Under the pieces are notes generated by a model. The model did not search any database. It saw only the letters and a program-made list of their open reading frames with translations, and was not told the origin of the DNA. This document shows positions 27,647 through 37,079 of a DNA stretch of 64,000 nt, one piece after another. This stretch comes from PGYT01 sp963675055 (GTDB lineage: Bacteria > Bacteroidota > Ignavibacteria > Ignavibacteriales > Melioribacteraceae). The position numbers and the translations under genes are program-made. Where the stretch lies: contig CAXXJE010000001.1 in NCBI GenBank assembly GCA_963675055.2, positions 248,001-312,000 on the forward strand, given 5' to 3'. How positions within the stretch are numbered: the stretch's first letter is position 1; the number at the start of each line of letters is the position of its first letter.

Positions 27647-28882
27647 ATGGAAACCCAAGACATAACCAGATCACAAGAATTGATGGAAATGGAAGATAAG
27701 TATGGAGCACATAATTATCACCCATTGCCCGTTGTCCTTGAGAAAGGTGAAGGCGTTTATGTCTGGGATGTTGAAGGTAAAAAGTACTTCGATTTCCTTT
27801 CAGCATATTCAGCTGTTAATCAGGGTCACTGCCATCCGAAAATAATTTCTGCGTTAACAGAGCAGGCTAAAAAACTGACACTGACATCCAGGGCATTTTA
27901 TAATGATCAGCTCGGACCGTATGAAAAATATATAACTAAATACTTCGGATACGATAAAGTACTGCCTATGAATTCGGGCGCCGAGGCTGATGAAACTGCC
28001 TTGAAACTTTGCAGACGCTGGGCATACGATAAAAAAGGTATACCTGAGAATCAGGCAAAAATAATAGTATGTGAAGGCAACTTTCACGGCAGGACAATTA
28101 CTATCATCTCAATGTCAACTGATCCCGATTCATACAAAGGATTCGGTCCGTACACACCCGGATTTGAAGTCGTTCCATATAATGATATTGAAGCACTTGA
28201 AAAAGCGCTTGAAGATCCGAATGCTGCAGGCTTTCTTGTTGAACCGATACAAGGTGAAGCCGGTGTATATGTTCCGGACGATGGTTACCTGAAAAAAGCG
28301 TATGATATGTGTAAAGCTAAAAATGTTTTATTTATTGCCGACGAAGTTCAGACGGGCATTGCCAGAACAGGTAAATTGCTTGCCTGCGAACATGAAGGTG
28401 TAAGACCTGATGTTCTGATTCTCGGTAAAGCTTTATCGGGCGGGGTACTGCCTGTGTCCGCAGTGCTTGCGGACGATGATATCATGCTCGTAATCAAACC
28501 GGGCGAACATGGTTCCACTTTCGGAGGCAATCCTCTCGCATGCGCTGTCGCAATGTCAGCACTTGAAGTTGTTAAAGAGGAAAAGCTTGCAGAAAGAGCC
28601 GAAGAACTCGGTGTGATTTTCCGCGCTAAACTTGAAGAACTGGACAATCCCATGATTGAACTCGTCCGCGGGAAAGGATTGCTTAATGCAATAGTAATTA
28701 AACCCGCAAATGGTAAAGAAGCATGGGATGTATGTGTTAAAATGGCCGAGAACGGATTGCTTGCAAAACCAACTCACCGGCATATTATCAGGTTTGCACC
28801 GCCGCTTGTGATTACCAAAGAGCAGATAAATGAATCTGTTGAAATTATAAAACAATCTATTGAAGAAGTCTACAACGCTTAA
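27647..28882 (+). CDS. rocD: Ornithine aminotransferase
   Basis: A 411-residue fold-type-I PLP enzyme. Recognisable ornithine aminotransferase segments are NYHPLPVVLEKGEGVYVWDVE, the PLP-phosphate site NSGAEADETALKL, DEVQTGIARTGKLLA, and the Schiff-base lysine Lys261 in LGKALSGGVLPVSAVL. It converts ornithine and 2-oxoglutarate to glutamate semialdehyde and glutamate, linking arginine and proline metabolism. AAGGAG stands about 8 nt before the ATG. Monocistronic, with a strong terminator immediately downstream. Confidence 0.95.
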   Translation: METQDITRSQELMEMEDKYGAHNYHPLPVVLEKGEGVYVWDVEGKKYFDFLSAYSAVNQGHCHPKIISALTEQAKKLTLTSRAFYNDQLGPYEKYITKYFGYDKVLPMNSGAEADETALKLCRRWAYDKKGIPENQAKIIVCEGNFHGRTITIISMSTDPDSYKGFGPYTPGFEVVPYNDIEALEKALEDPNAAGFLVEPIQGEAGVYVPDDGYLKKAYDMCKAKNVLFIADEVQTGIARTGKLLACEHEGVRPDVLILGKALSGGVLPVSAVLADDDIMLVIKPGEHGSTFGGNPLACAVAMSALEVVKEEKLAERAEELGVIFRAKLEELDNPMIELVRGKGLLNAIVIKPANGKEAWDVCVKMAENGLLAKPTHRHIIRFAPPLVITKEQINESVEIIKQSIEEVYNA

Positions 28883-28887
28883 TAAAA

Positions 28888-28913
28888 AAAACCCCTCTTA
28901 CCTGAGGGGTTTT
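28888..28913. terminator. Bidirectional rho-independent terminator
   Basis: Ten-bp stem AAAACCCCTC (28888-28897) with GAGGGGTTTT (28904-28913), loop TTACCT, A-run on one side and T-rich tract on the other. It can serve both rocD and the convergent hybrid kinase gene. Confidence 0.9.
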
Positions 28914-28938
28914 CCTTTTCCGTAAATTTTAATCCTGT

Positions 28939-31332
28939 CTAGAAATTACGATAAAGCCACTGGTCGATTGTCATTTTCATAAAGTTGATGTTAATCGGTT
29001 TAGCTATATAATCGTCCATCCCGGCAGCAAGACATTTTTCCCTGTCCTTCATAGAGGAATGAGCTGTAACTGCAATTATAGGAACACTGCCGGAAGGAGC
29101 TTCAAGTTCCCGTATCTTCTGTGTAGCTGTCAATCCGTCCATATCAGGCATCTCAACATCCATAAGAATCAGATCAAACGAATTTGTCTTAACAGCTTCA
29201 ATAGCATCCAGAGCGCTCGAAACCGCTTCAACATCGTAACCACTGTCGGTTAATAATTTCTTCTCAACCTTCTGGCTTATGGGGTTGTCTTCAACCAGCA
29301 GTAATCTCTTCTTCTTGCCGCTGTCATGTTCCGGAATTAATTCATCATTATCATCATCATTCTGTTCATCTATTTCTTTTTCCGCAACCTCTTTAACTTC
29401 AATTGTTTCTTTAACCTCAGGTTCTTCAATCTTCTTCTCAGGTTCAGTTTTAGTTTTTTCTTCCTCAACGCCGAACTCAAACTTTACCTTACCGTTTGTT
29501 TCGAGTTCATCAATTACCTCTTCAACAATTTCTTCAGCCGGTTCCTTCTTTTCTTCTTTCTTCAGCTTCTTAAGAAACTCTTTCTTAGTAGCCATGATTA
29601 CGGCAAATTCAACAGTGGTGCCAATTCCTTCATCACTGCTGATTATTATATCGCCGCCCATCAGATTAACAAATTCTTTCGAAATCATCAGTCCGAGTCC
29701 GGCACCGTCTTTCTGCGTCCATCTTTTTGCCTTTATCTGCGTATAAGGCTTAAACAGAAGTGAAAGTTTTTCCTCCGGAATACCCCGACCCGTATCAATA
29801 ATAGTAGTCTTAATCTTTGCGGTTGCTTCAGTCTGCTTTGTAAGATCTACTATAATCCGAATTTCACCTTTATCGGTATACTTAACAGCATTTGATAAAA
29901 CATTGAGAGCAATCTGGCGGAAGCGAGTCGGATCGCCGAAAAGCCCTTCCGGAATTTCATCATCGTACTCGAAGTTTAATTCCAGCTTTTTTTCAGCGGC
30001 TAATGGTTTGATCATTGATATTGCTTTTTCAAGCTCTTCTTTCAAATTCAGTCCGACCGTATCAAGTTCCATTTTACCGGCTTCGATCTTTGAGATATCA
30101 AGCATATTGTTGATTATATCGAGCAATGAGTCAGCAGCAGTTTTTGCATTCTTCGCAAAATCTTTAAGTTCGCCTTCAGATTCAAACATACCTTTCTCAA
30201 TAAGAGTAAGGAATCCGACAATTGAATTAATAGGTGTCTTTATTTCATGTGTCATGCTCGCCAGGAATTGAGCTTTGATGTTACTTGTATAAACCGCTTT
30301 ATTAATATCTTTCAACGCTTTCTTCTTTTCGGAACGGAGCTCGTTTAATTCCGACTTTCTTTCCTCCTCAAGTTTCGCCTGTTGAGTTATATCCTGAAGT
30401 ACGCCTTCCATGTAAAGCGGTTTTTCATTCTCATCACAAATCAGTTTTTCGCTAACCTTGGCTATAATCTGCTCATTGTCTTTTTTGTTCAGTCTGATAC
30501 GGTAGTTTTTAATTTTCTTTTGTGCTGAAAGTACTTTAATCAATCCGGCTCTTTCTTCATCATCAGCGTACATATCTTCAGCTACGTTCGACTGCATAAG
30601 TTCTTCCGCGTTCTCGTAACCCAGAATTTTTGCAAGAGCATCGTTTGCGTAAATAATCCGTCCATCAATTGTTGTCTTGAATATTCCCTCAGGAAGATTG
30701 TCAATAATTGATTTAAACTTTTCATCAGCAGTTAATGACTGCACAGAAACTTCACTAACAGGAGTGATCGGTTCTGACAATCTTCTGTCAATTCCTTTAA
30801 TAAATCCGTATCGCATTCTGGCTGCGAATAAGGATATTATAACAAGTACAGTAAAAAAAGCACCCGGTTCTGCAAGGCTTGAAAGTGAACCCAAAAGTTC
30901 ACTGTTCATGAATACTGCAACTGTAAAAATCAGTATTGTATAAACGACGGCTGCAAGCTGGTTTACAATATTCCAACCAACCGATATTCCAAAGACCAGA
31001 AGCAGCGCTGCTCCGGCGCTGAGTTCAACTGTAAATTTGCCGGGCACTTTGAATACATTATACCCAAGCGATATAACAATTGAAAATATTAGAATGTGGG
31101 CTAAAACCGGAATACTTTTCTTTCCGAATTCAGTATTGATGAGAGCAAGTACTGCAATAGAAATAACAATGACTGCCATACGAGCTGCATACACTCCCAT
31201 AGGACTTGCTGAAACTACTTCAAAAATCAGTGCAACTCCGGCAAGGATAATCGCCGCAAACGCAATGATTTTCACCGGCAGCAGCATTGCCATAATTTCA
31301 AATTCCGGGGTACGTTTTTGATCTTCCTGCAT
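28939..31332 (-). CDS. Hybrid sensor histidine kinase (PAS-HisKA-HATPase-REC)
   Basis: A 797-residue hybrid kinase. Six or so transmembrane helices occupy residues 15-170 with very short loops, suggesting a membrane-embedded sensor. A PAS domain (about 207-330; IIDNLPEGIFKTTIDGRIIYAND) follows, then HisKA with His362 in MTHEIKTPINSI, the ATPase domain (NVLSNAVKYT, DTGRGIPEEKL, GAGLGLMISKEFV), an acidic/lysine-rich linker (about 555-670) and a C-terminal receiver with Asp725 in LILMDVEMPDMDG. No HPt domain is present, so a separate phosphotransfer protein would be needed. It is an orphan: no regulator gene is adjacent. Confidence 0.93.
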   Translation of the reverse strand: MQEDQKRTPEFEIMAMLLPVKIIAFAAIILAGVALIFEVVSASPMGVYAARMAVIVISIAVLALINTEFGKKSIPVLAHILIFSIVISLGYNVFKVPGKFTVELSAGAALLLVFGISVGWNIVNQLAAVVYTILIFTVAVFMNSELLGSLSSLAEPGAFFTVLVIISLFAARMRYGFIKGIDRRLSEPITPVSEVSVQSLTADEKFKSIIDNLPEGIFKTTIDGRIIYANDALAKILGYENAEELMQSNVAEDMYADDEERAGLIKVLSAQKKIKNYRIRLNKKDNEQIIAKVSEKLICDENEKPLYMEGVLQDITQQAKLEEERKSELNELRSEKKKALKDINKAVYTSNIKAQFLASMTHEIKTPINSIVGFLTLIEKGMFESEGELKDFAKNAKTAADSLLDIINNMLDISKIEAGKMELDTVGLNLKEELEKAISMIKPLAAEKKLELNFEYDDEIPEGLFGDPTRFRQIALNVLSNAVKYTDKGEIRIIVDLTKQTEATAKIKTTIIDTGRGIPEEKLSLLFKPYTQIKAKRWTQKDGAGLGLMISKEFVNLMGGDIIISSDEGIGTTVEFAVIMATKKEFLKKLKKEEKKEPAEEIVEEVIDELETNGKVKFEFGVEEEKTKTEPEKKIEEPEVKETIEVKEVAEKEIDEQNDDDNDELIPEHDSGKKKRLLLVEDNPISQKVEKKLLTDSGYDVEAVSSALDAIEAVKTNSFDLILMDVEMPDMDGLTATQKIRELEAPSGSVPIIAVTAHSSMKDREKCLAAGMDDYIAKPININFMKMTIDQWLYRNF

Positions 31333-31581
31333 ATATATCTTTATAGTTTTAGGGCATATTGAAATCTAAATATATATTTCGGTTTACGGAATATAATTTA
31401 TAGATTTATGAGCCGAATCCAAGAATCAAATTTCGTTTAATATCCTGTGAAATTATTGCGAATATCAATATTTTTCGATTACAATCATTGAGTACAGATA
31501 AAATCTTCGTATGTCTCAAATTATCTTTAAAAGTTACTAAATTTTTAATCTATTCACATTAAAAAGCAAGATCGACGAATT

Positions 31582-32145
31582 ATGGCTGATTTTTTTTATT
31601 CCATTGATGTATGGCTGTTTTACCTGATAAACCAGACAATTTCCGCTAAGTTTCTCGATAAATTCTTCCTGATCTTAACTGACGTTAAGCACTGGTACAT
31701 AGCCTATATAATACTCTGGTCGATATTGTATTTTAAGGGTGGTAGACTCGGAAAGATTGCCGCGATAGGTTCGATTTTACTAATTACAGTTTCAGATCAG
31801 TTCAACTCGCATTTCCTGAAACATCTGGTTGAAAGAGTCCGTCCCTGTCATGTGTTAGACAATGTGAGACTTCTAGTGAGTTGCAAAAGCTCATATTCTT
31901 TTCCTTCATCACACGCGACAAATAACTTCGCAATCGCATTTTTCATGCTGCGACTGTTTCCCAAATACAAATGGATTCTAATTGTAGTTGCATCGCTTGT
32001 TGCGTTGTCCAGACCTTATGTAGGAGTTCATTATCCTTCCGATATTGCCGCTGGTGCAATATTAGGCGCGGGAATAGGATATTTGTTTTCAATTGCCGCT
32101 GTAAGAATTGATTCATATCTTGAAAAGAGAAATTCAAAAGTATAA
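31582..32145 (+). CDS. PAP2 superfamily membrane phosphatase
   Basis: A 187-residue integral membrane phosphatase. The three PAP2 motifs are visible: K-x6-R-P as KHLVERVRP, PSSH as FPSSHATNNF, and S-R-x5-H as SRPYVGVHYPSD. Five hydrophobic helices surround them. It should dephosphorylate a lipid phosphate such as undecaprenyl pyrophosphate or phosphatidic acid at the periplasmic face. AMP nucleosidase follows 25 bp downstream in the same direction. The 249 bp upstream are AT-rich and show no gene. Confidence 0.92.
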   Translation: MADFFYSIDVWLFYLINQTISAKFLDKFFLILTDVKHWYIAYIILWSILYFKGGRLGKIAAIGSILLITVSDQFNSHFLKHLVERVRPCHVLDNVRLLVSCKSSYSFPSSHATNNFAIAFFMLRLFPKYKWILIVVASLVALSRPYVGVHYPSDIAAGAILGAGIGYLFSIAAVRIDSYLEKRNSKV

Positions 32146-32170
32146 TAACGTTTTAAGTGCCGGATAAATT

Positions 32171-32944
32171 ATGAAAACAAAACTTGAAATAGCAAAGAAC
32201 TGGCTGCCCCGATATACCGGAACGCAGATTGACGAATTCGGGGATTATCTCCTTGTTACAAACTTTGACAATTACGTTCGAAATTTTGCAGAAAAATTCA
32301 ACTGCGATATTAAAGGTGAAGGCAGATCCATGCAGACTGCTACGAACTCGCAGGGCTTGTCGATTATCAACTTCGGTATGGGATCTCCCAACGCTGCTAC
32401 AATCATGGACTTATTAACAGCACGCAGACCCGAAGGGGTTCTCTTCCTTGGTAAATGCGGTGGTTTGAAAGCATCTACTGAGATCGGTCATTTTATTCTT
32501 CCAACAGCGGCCATTAGAGGCGAAGGAACAAGCAAAGACTATATGCCGAGCGCGGTTCCTGCACTTCCATCATTTAAGCTGCATAAATTCGTATCAAATA
32601 AAATTCATGAACGTAATCTTGAGTACAGAACTGGAGTTATATATACAACAAACAGACGCGTTTGGGAGTGGGACAGGAAGTTTAAGAAGTATCTTAAAAA
32701 ACTAGGTGCGCTGGCAATTGATATGGAAACAGCCACTCTTTTTATTGTCGGTTATGCTAATCAGATAGCGCGCGGCGCTTTATTGCTTGTTTCAGATCTG
32801 CCGATGATTCCGGAAGGTGTAAAAACAGAGGAATCCGACAAAAAGGTAACACAAAACTTCGTAGATCTGCACTTGCAGATTGGAATAGAGGCAATGACTG
32901 AAATTGGTGAAAAAGGTGAAAGAATTAAGCATTTTACTTACTGA
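32171..32944 (+). CDS. amn: AMP nucleosidase, short Bacteroidota type
   Basis: A 257-residue nucleoside-phosphorylase-fold enzyme that lacks the extra N-terminal domain of E. coli Amn, as is usual in Bacteroidota. The N-terminus KTKLEIAKNWLPRYTGTQIDEFGDYLLVTNF is diagnostic; the active-site region includes GKCGGLKAS, AIDMETATLF and LLVSDLPMIPEGV. The enzyme hydrolyses AMP to adenine and ribose 5-phosphate and so controls AMP level. Likely co-transcribed with the PAP2 gene upstream. Confidence 0.93.
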   Translation: MKTKLEIAKNWLPRYTGTQIDEFGDYLLVTNFDNYVRNFAEKFNCDIKGEGRSMQTATNSQGLSIINFGMGSPNAATIMDLLTARRPEGVLFLGKCGGLKASTEIGHFILPTAAIRGEGTSKDYMPSAVPALPSFKLHKFVSNKIHERNLEYRTGVIYTTNRRVWEWDRKFKKYLKKLGALAIDMETATLFIVGYANQIARGALLLVSDLPMIPEGVKTEESDKKVTQNFVDLHLQIGIEAMTEIGEKGERIKHFTY

Positions 32945-33084
32945 TTATTGGCACGGGAATTGGTACTTTGAGCTTGTAATAATTCGAATATTTAATAGTT
33001 TTTAGATTTTTGAAATATATTATTACCATTATTGTACAGTATTAAGAACATAAAAGATTAATTGATATACACTATACGGAGTAA

Positions 33085-33519
33085 ATGATGAAAGCATTCA
33101 AAAAGATATTATTCGCCTTAATCTTAGTATCCGGATTTGTATACGCGCAGAATGATGATAAGTCAGAGGTTATCAAATCAACAATAAATACTTTATTTGA
33201 TCTGTGCAAAAACAACAAATACGAGCAGGCTGCGGCTATGATCGCTTACACAGGTAAAAATGAGAAAAGAAATCTTGCCGAATCATATAATTACAAGGAT
33301 TCAAAAGAAGCATCTAAAGTGAAGCGTATAGCGAAGAAGATAAAAGCATTCCTGGATATTTCAGATAAATTTAAAATCGGCAGCTTAAAAGTTTCGACTG
33401 TGGATAATAAAAACAATTACTCTGTTGAAGTGTTATTTATAAGCGGCAATCAGGAATTGAAAACACTCTTCACATTTATTGAAGCAGGCAATAAAATACT
33501 GATGGCCGATCTTAACTAG
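33085..33519 (+). CDS. Hypothetical secreted protein (NTF2-like pattern)
   Basis: A 144-residue protein with a signal peptide (residues 1-21, ILFALILVSGFVYAQ). The mature part starts with a helix (SEVIKSTINTLFDLCKNNKYEQAAAMI) and ends in strands (KIGSLKVSTVDNKNNYSVEVLF, ELKTLFTFIEAGNKILMADL), which looks like small NTF2-like or DUF4878-type domains, but the match is weak. An ACGGAG ribosome site is present. Two ATG codons in tandem (33085 and 33088) are both usable. Convergent with the next gene. Confidence 0.65.
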   Translation: MMKAFKKILFALILVSGFVYAQNDDKSEVIKSTINTLFDLCKNNKYEQAAAMIAYTGKNEKRNLAESYNYKDSKEASKVKRIAKKIKAFLDISDKFKIGSLKVSTVDNKNNYSVEVLFISGNQELKTLFTFIEAGNKILMADLN

Positions 33520-33527
33520 CCTGCAGT

Positions 33528-34133
33528 TTAATTATCGCTTTTTGCCAGACGGTCAATTCCCATCTGGGTAATTTCCCATTGGTTCCTGGAATCATCGAAA
33601 CGAAGGAGTTCTTCCTGCTTCATACAATCAGATTGTTTCCGGAGTAATGATATCCATTTTTCTTCTTCTCCATTCTTCTGCTGTTCCTGCTTCGTTAGAA
33701 GTTTATTTGATTCCTTGCGAATAAACTCTATTATTTCATCCTCTTCCGCGCTTCCACCCAGATAAATCAGTGCTTTCAGCAGCGGGGTACGGAACTTCTC
33801 CATGCTTTTATCGCCGAAGTTATCCTTATCTGTGCCTTTCTCCGACTTTCCCCGAAATTTCTCGTTGATGTATTTTGAATCAATGTTTTGAGTTTCACTT
33901 TGATCAAGAATTGCCATCAAATATTCGTGTGCGGAGTTTACTTTATCAACCCCTTCTTCAACAAGTACAATTTTATCCAGAAGTCTTTGCGCTTTCTGTA
34001 CCGATCCATTAAGAATCTCGTTGGAACTCTTCTTTTTTAAATCGGATAGATACCCGTTTATTTTATCTCCAAAATCACTTATGAAGCCTTCAAGTTCATC
34101 CTGATTTAAGGATATATTTTCTGTCTCATTCAT
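33528..34133 (-). CDS. Hypothetical protein with C-terminal winged-helix-like domain
   Basis: A 201-residue soluble protein. The N-terminal half (1-105) is helical and charged (QDELEGFISDFGDKINGYLSDLKKK) and may form a coiled coil. The C-terminal half (110-201) resembles the Mrr N-terminal or PadR-like winged helix: LLKALIYLGGSAEEDEIIEFI, then WEITQMGIDRLAKS. It may be a DNA-binding or protein-interaction module; the regulatory role is inference. Convergent with the secreted protein gene (8-bp gap). Confidence 0.6.
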   Translation of the reverse strand: MNETENISLNQDELEGFISDFGDKINGYLSDLKKKSSNEILNGSVQKAQRLLDKIVLVEEGVDKVNSAHEYLMAILDQSETQNIDSKYINEKFRGKSEKGTDKDNFGDKSMEKFRTPLLKALIYLGGSAEEDEIIEFIRKESNKLLTKQEQQKNGEEEKWISLLRKQSDCMKQEELLRFDDSRNQWEITQMGIDRLAKSDN

Positions 34134-34272
34134 TGCAGCCTCATGTAAAAGTTACTGATTACTCGCTGTACATATACTAATGCAAATCCTGTGCCTAAAA
34201 TAAATCCTCACTTTAGTTTACTTATATATAACTTCTTAATATTTTGTTAATAACAAACTGAGGCATTAGAAT

Positions 34273-34878
34273 ATGGATAAAATTTCACTGGAACCTGATA
34301 AGAAATTACGAACCAAGATCTATTTGATTTTCACATCCATTTCATTGCTTATCATTCTGATAGCAATAATTTTACAGTTTACAATTCCTCTTGGAGGTAA
34401 AACTACCTACGCACAAGTCGCATTCATTCTCTGGCCCATTGCTATTGGCGTCATATTCGGATTATTCATAATTGGTATTCCAATAGCATTATTATGGATC
34501 GACAGACTTGAGTATGTAATTGATGAAGAGCGAATTACACTGAAAAAAGGCATTATCACAAAAATCGAGCAGAACATACCATTCAGGGCAATTACGGATT
34601 TTCAGCTACACCGTTCATTTTTCGACAGGTTTCTTCATATCGGATCGATCAGGATACAGACCGCGGGGCAGTCTGCTACTCCGACAGGTTATGAAGGTAA
34701 TTTAGCCGGATTGAAAGGCTGGCAATCCATGCTTGAAGAACTGCGATCAAGAGTAAAAGAGTCCAGGGAAAACTCGAATAGTGAGACAAAAAACCTAGTT
34801 AAAAGTGATGAACCGGACAAATTGACGGCAATACTTGAGGAACTCAAGCAAATCCGCAAAGTACTTGAAAACAAATAA
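34273..34878 (+). CDS. PH domain-containing membrane protein (YdbS/YdbT-like)
   Basis: A 201-residue protein with two transmembrane helices (about 16-40 and 50-78) followed by a bacterial PH (bPH2) domain (about 80-155; VIDEERITLKKGIITKIEQNIPF and GSIRIQTAGQSATPTGYEG). The C-terminal 45 residues are charged and probably helical. Bacterial PH proteins of this kind are of unclear role, possibly in envelope stress. The SSS symporter gene follows 11 bp downstream, so the two are in one operon. Confidence 0.85.
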   Translation: MDKISLEPDKKLRTKIYLIFTSISLLIILIAIILQFTIPLGGKTTYAQVAFILWPIAIGVIFGLFIIGIPIALLWIDRLEYVIDEERITLKKGIITKIEQNIPFRAITDFQLHRSFFDRFLHIGSIRIQTAGQSATPTGYEGNLAGLKGWQSMLEELRSRVKESRENSNSETKNLVKSDEPDKLTAILEELKQIRKVLENK

Positions 34879-34889
34879 ACCGTAATATC

Positions 34890-36359
34890 TTGACTGATCA
34901 ATCGGGTACATTACTGACGGGGAATTTCTATACTCTGATAGCATTCATCGCTTACATAGTAGTAATTCTGGCAATCGGACTCCTCTCGTCACGCTTTTCT
35001 TCCAGGGGAATAAACGAATTCTTCCTAGGCGGCAGGAAGATGAATAAGCTCGTTGTGGCATTGAGTGCGGTTGCATCGGGAAGAAGCAGCTGGCTTCTGC
35101 TTGGTGTAACCGGAATGGCATATATCCGGGGTATTTCAGCAATATGGGCTGTAGCAGGTTATATTGTTGCCGAATACCTGATGTTTATTTACGCGGCACC
35201 TGTATTACGAAGACAAACCGAATCTAATGACGACCTGACGGTTTCGGATTATTTTTCTTCCCGCTTTAATGATAAATCGAATGTTTTAAGATTAGTATCT
35301 GCCATAATAATTATTGTCTTTATGACAGCCTATATCAGCTCTCAATTCGTAGGCGGAAGCAAGGCTTTCAGCGCAAGTTTTAATATTTCACCAAACTCAG
35401 GTGTAATTTTTACTGCTTTTATTGTACTAATCTACACCCTCGTAGGTGGTTTTCTGGCGGTTTCATTAACCGATGTACTTCAGGCGGTTTTCATGCTCAC
35501 TGCTTTATTTATCCTCCCGGTTGTCGCAATAATAGACTTCGGCGGAATAAGCAATGTTGCTAACGTACTGCAAATTTCCGACTCTTCATTTCTCGATCCG
35601 TTCTCACTCGGCACAGGAGCATTGATCGGATTTCTTGGTATCGGACTCGGTTCTCCCGGAAACCCGCACATACTCGTTAGGTACATGTCAATCAAGGATC
35701 CGGATGAATTAAAATTCAGTGCTTATGTTGGCACTTTCTGGAATATAGTTATGGCCCTGTCAGCGATAGTCATTGGTCTCGTCGGACGAGCATATTTCAA
35801 TTCAATTGATATACTTCCCTATTCCGATTCGGAAAACCTGCTTCCGTTTCTGGCAAGCCGGCATCTTCATCCTGTGTTATTCGGAATTGTAATCGCATCA
35901 ATACTGGCGGCAATTATGTCTACCGCCGATTCAATGCTGCTCGTCTGTGCATCGGCAGTAATCAGGGATTTGTATCAGAAAGTAATTACTCCGGGAAAAG
36001 AACTTAGTCAAAAGCAGTTGGTTAAGATAAGCAGGATAATTATTTTGGTAATTGTAATTATATCACTGCTGTTCGGCTACCTCGCATCCGATCTTGTTTT
36101 CTGGCTTGTATTATTCGCCTGGGGCGGATTGGGCGCCGCGTTTGGTCCAACAATTCTTCTTTCTTTATTCTGGAAGAAAACAACACGCAGCGGTGTTCTA
36201 GCCGGTTTTATATCCGGAGTTATAACTGTAATTGTCTGGAACCAGGTTGTGTATCTGAAATCAGCTTTATATGAACTGGTTCCTGCATTTGCAATTTCAT
36301 TAATTATGACTATAGTCTTCAGTTTGATTAGTAAAGAACAAAAACATAAAACGGATTAA
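34890..36359 (+). CDS. Sodium:solute symporter (SSS family, PutP-like)
   Basis: A 489-residue polytopic transporter with about 13 transmembrane helices. PutP-like segments include LLSSRFSSRGINEFFLGGRKM, ALSAVASGRSSWLLLGVTGMAY (first unwound helix with the sodium site), LGSPGNPHILVRYMS and AAIMSTADSMLLVCASAVIRDLY. It would import a small organic solute such as proline with sodium; the exact substrate cannot be read from the sequence. The start is TTG, 11 bp after the PH-domain gene. The next gene, acetolactate decarboxylase, follows after 3 bp. Confidence 0.9.
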   Translation: MTDQSGTLLTGNFYTLIAFIAYIVVILAIGLLSSRFSSRGINEFFLGGRKMNKLVVALSAVASGRSSWLLLGVTGMAYIRGISAIWAVAGYIVAEYLMFIYAAPVLRRQTESNDDLTVSDYFSSRFNDKSNVLRLVSAIIIIVFMTAYISSQFVGGSKAFSASFNISPNSGVIFTAFIVLIYTLVGGFLAVSLTDVLQAVFMLTALFILPVVAIIDFGGISNVANVLQISDSSFLDPFSLGTGALIGFLGIGLGSPGNPHILVRYMSIKDPDELKFSAYVGTFWNIVMALSAIVIGLVGRAYFNSIDILPYSDSENLLPFLASRHLHPVLFGIVIASILAAIMSTADSMLLVCASAVIRDLYQKVITPGKELSQKQLVKISRIIILVIVIISLLFGYLASDLVFWLVLFAWGGLGAAFGPTILLSLFWKKTTRSGVLAGFISGVITVIVWNQVVYLKSALYELVPAFAISLIMTIVFSLISKEQKHKTD

Positions 36360-36362
36360 AAT

Positions 36363-37079
36363 ATGACCAGAAAAATTATTTTACTACTCTTCTCAATTAT
36401 TCTATTAACCTCTTGTTCAACAGAGAACGGATTAAATCCCGATCAAACAGTAAATGATGACATATATCAGTCCGGGACCAAACAGAGTTTCCTGGAGAGA
36501 CAATATGTCGGCGACCTGACTTATGCAGAACTAGATAAACTCGGCGATTTCGGACTCGGCACGTTTAATCTGCTTGACGGAGAAATGGCCTGCACGGATA
36601 ATCACTTCATGAGAATTCCGGTTTCCGGAGTGCTTAATGAAGCTGCGCCGTCCGACGAAACATTCTTTGCCGTCGTAAAATTTTTCAACGCGGATCAGCA
36701 ATCCGAAGTTTTAACCGATATCAGTATTGAGGAACTTAAAAATTATTTAGACGGAATGATCTCGGATACTTCGAAGCCGGTCGCCATTAAGGTTAGCGGA
36801 ACATTCAACGCAGCTTTAACAAGAAGCATTCATAAGCAGAGCGAACCTTACAAGTCCCTTGAAGAAATTGTCGCTAATCAGGTTACATTTGATTTGCAGA
36901 ATGTTGAAGGAACGATTGTAGGTTATTGGTTCCCGAAATATACTGATGGTGTTAACTTCCCGGGTTACCATTTTCATTTCCTATCGAAAGACCTGAAGCA
37001 CGGCGGGCATCTGCTCGACTGCGAGATAAAGGAAGTAACTGCTGAAGTGGACTACTGCGATAAATTTATTCTTCAGTAA
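36363..37079 (+). CDS. budA: Alpha-acetolactate decarboxylase, lipoprotein form
   Basis: A 238-residue protein that converts 2-acetolactate to acetoin. A lipoprotein signal (IILLLFSIILLTSCSTENG, lipobox Cys at residue 18) precedes the catalytic domain. Zinc ligands are visible as His203 and His205 in GYHFHF and His216 in KHGGH, with the same H-x-H-x10-H spacing as Brevibacillus AlsD; GDFGLGTFNLLDGEM is the substrate-side loop. Membrane or periplasmic location is unusual for an enzyme whose substrate is made in the cytosol. It follows the symporter gene by 3 bp and overlaps the convergent TetR gene by 14 bp. Confidence 0.9.
   Translation: MTRKIILLLFSIILLTSCSTENGLNPDQTVNDDIYQSGTKQSFLERQYVGDLTYAELDKLGDFGLGTFNLLDGEMACTDNHFMRIPVSGVLNEAAPSDETFFAVVKFFNADQQSEVLTDISIEELKNYLDGMISDTSKPVAIKVSGTFNAALTRSIHKQSEPYKSLEEIVANQVTFDLQNVEGTIVGYWFPKYTDGVNFPGYHFHFLSKDLKHGGHLLDCEIKEVTAEVDYCDKFILQ

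Noticed and set aside
29279..29746. 155-codon plus-strand frame made largely of Ser and Phe
   Set aside because: It is the complement of the Glu/Lys-rich linker of the hybrid kinase, which naturally gives Ser/Phe codons.
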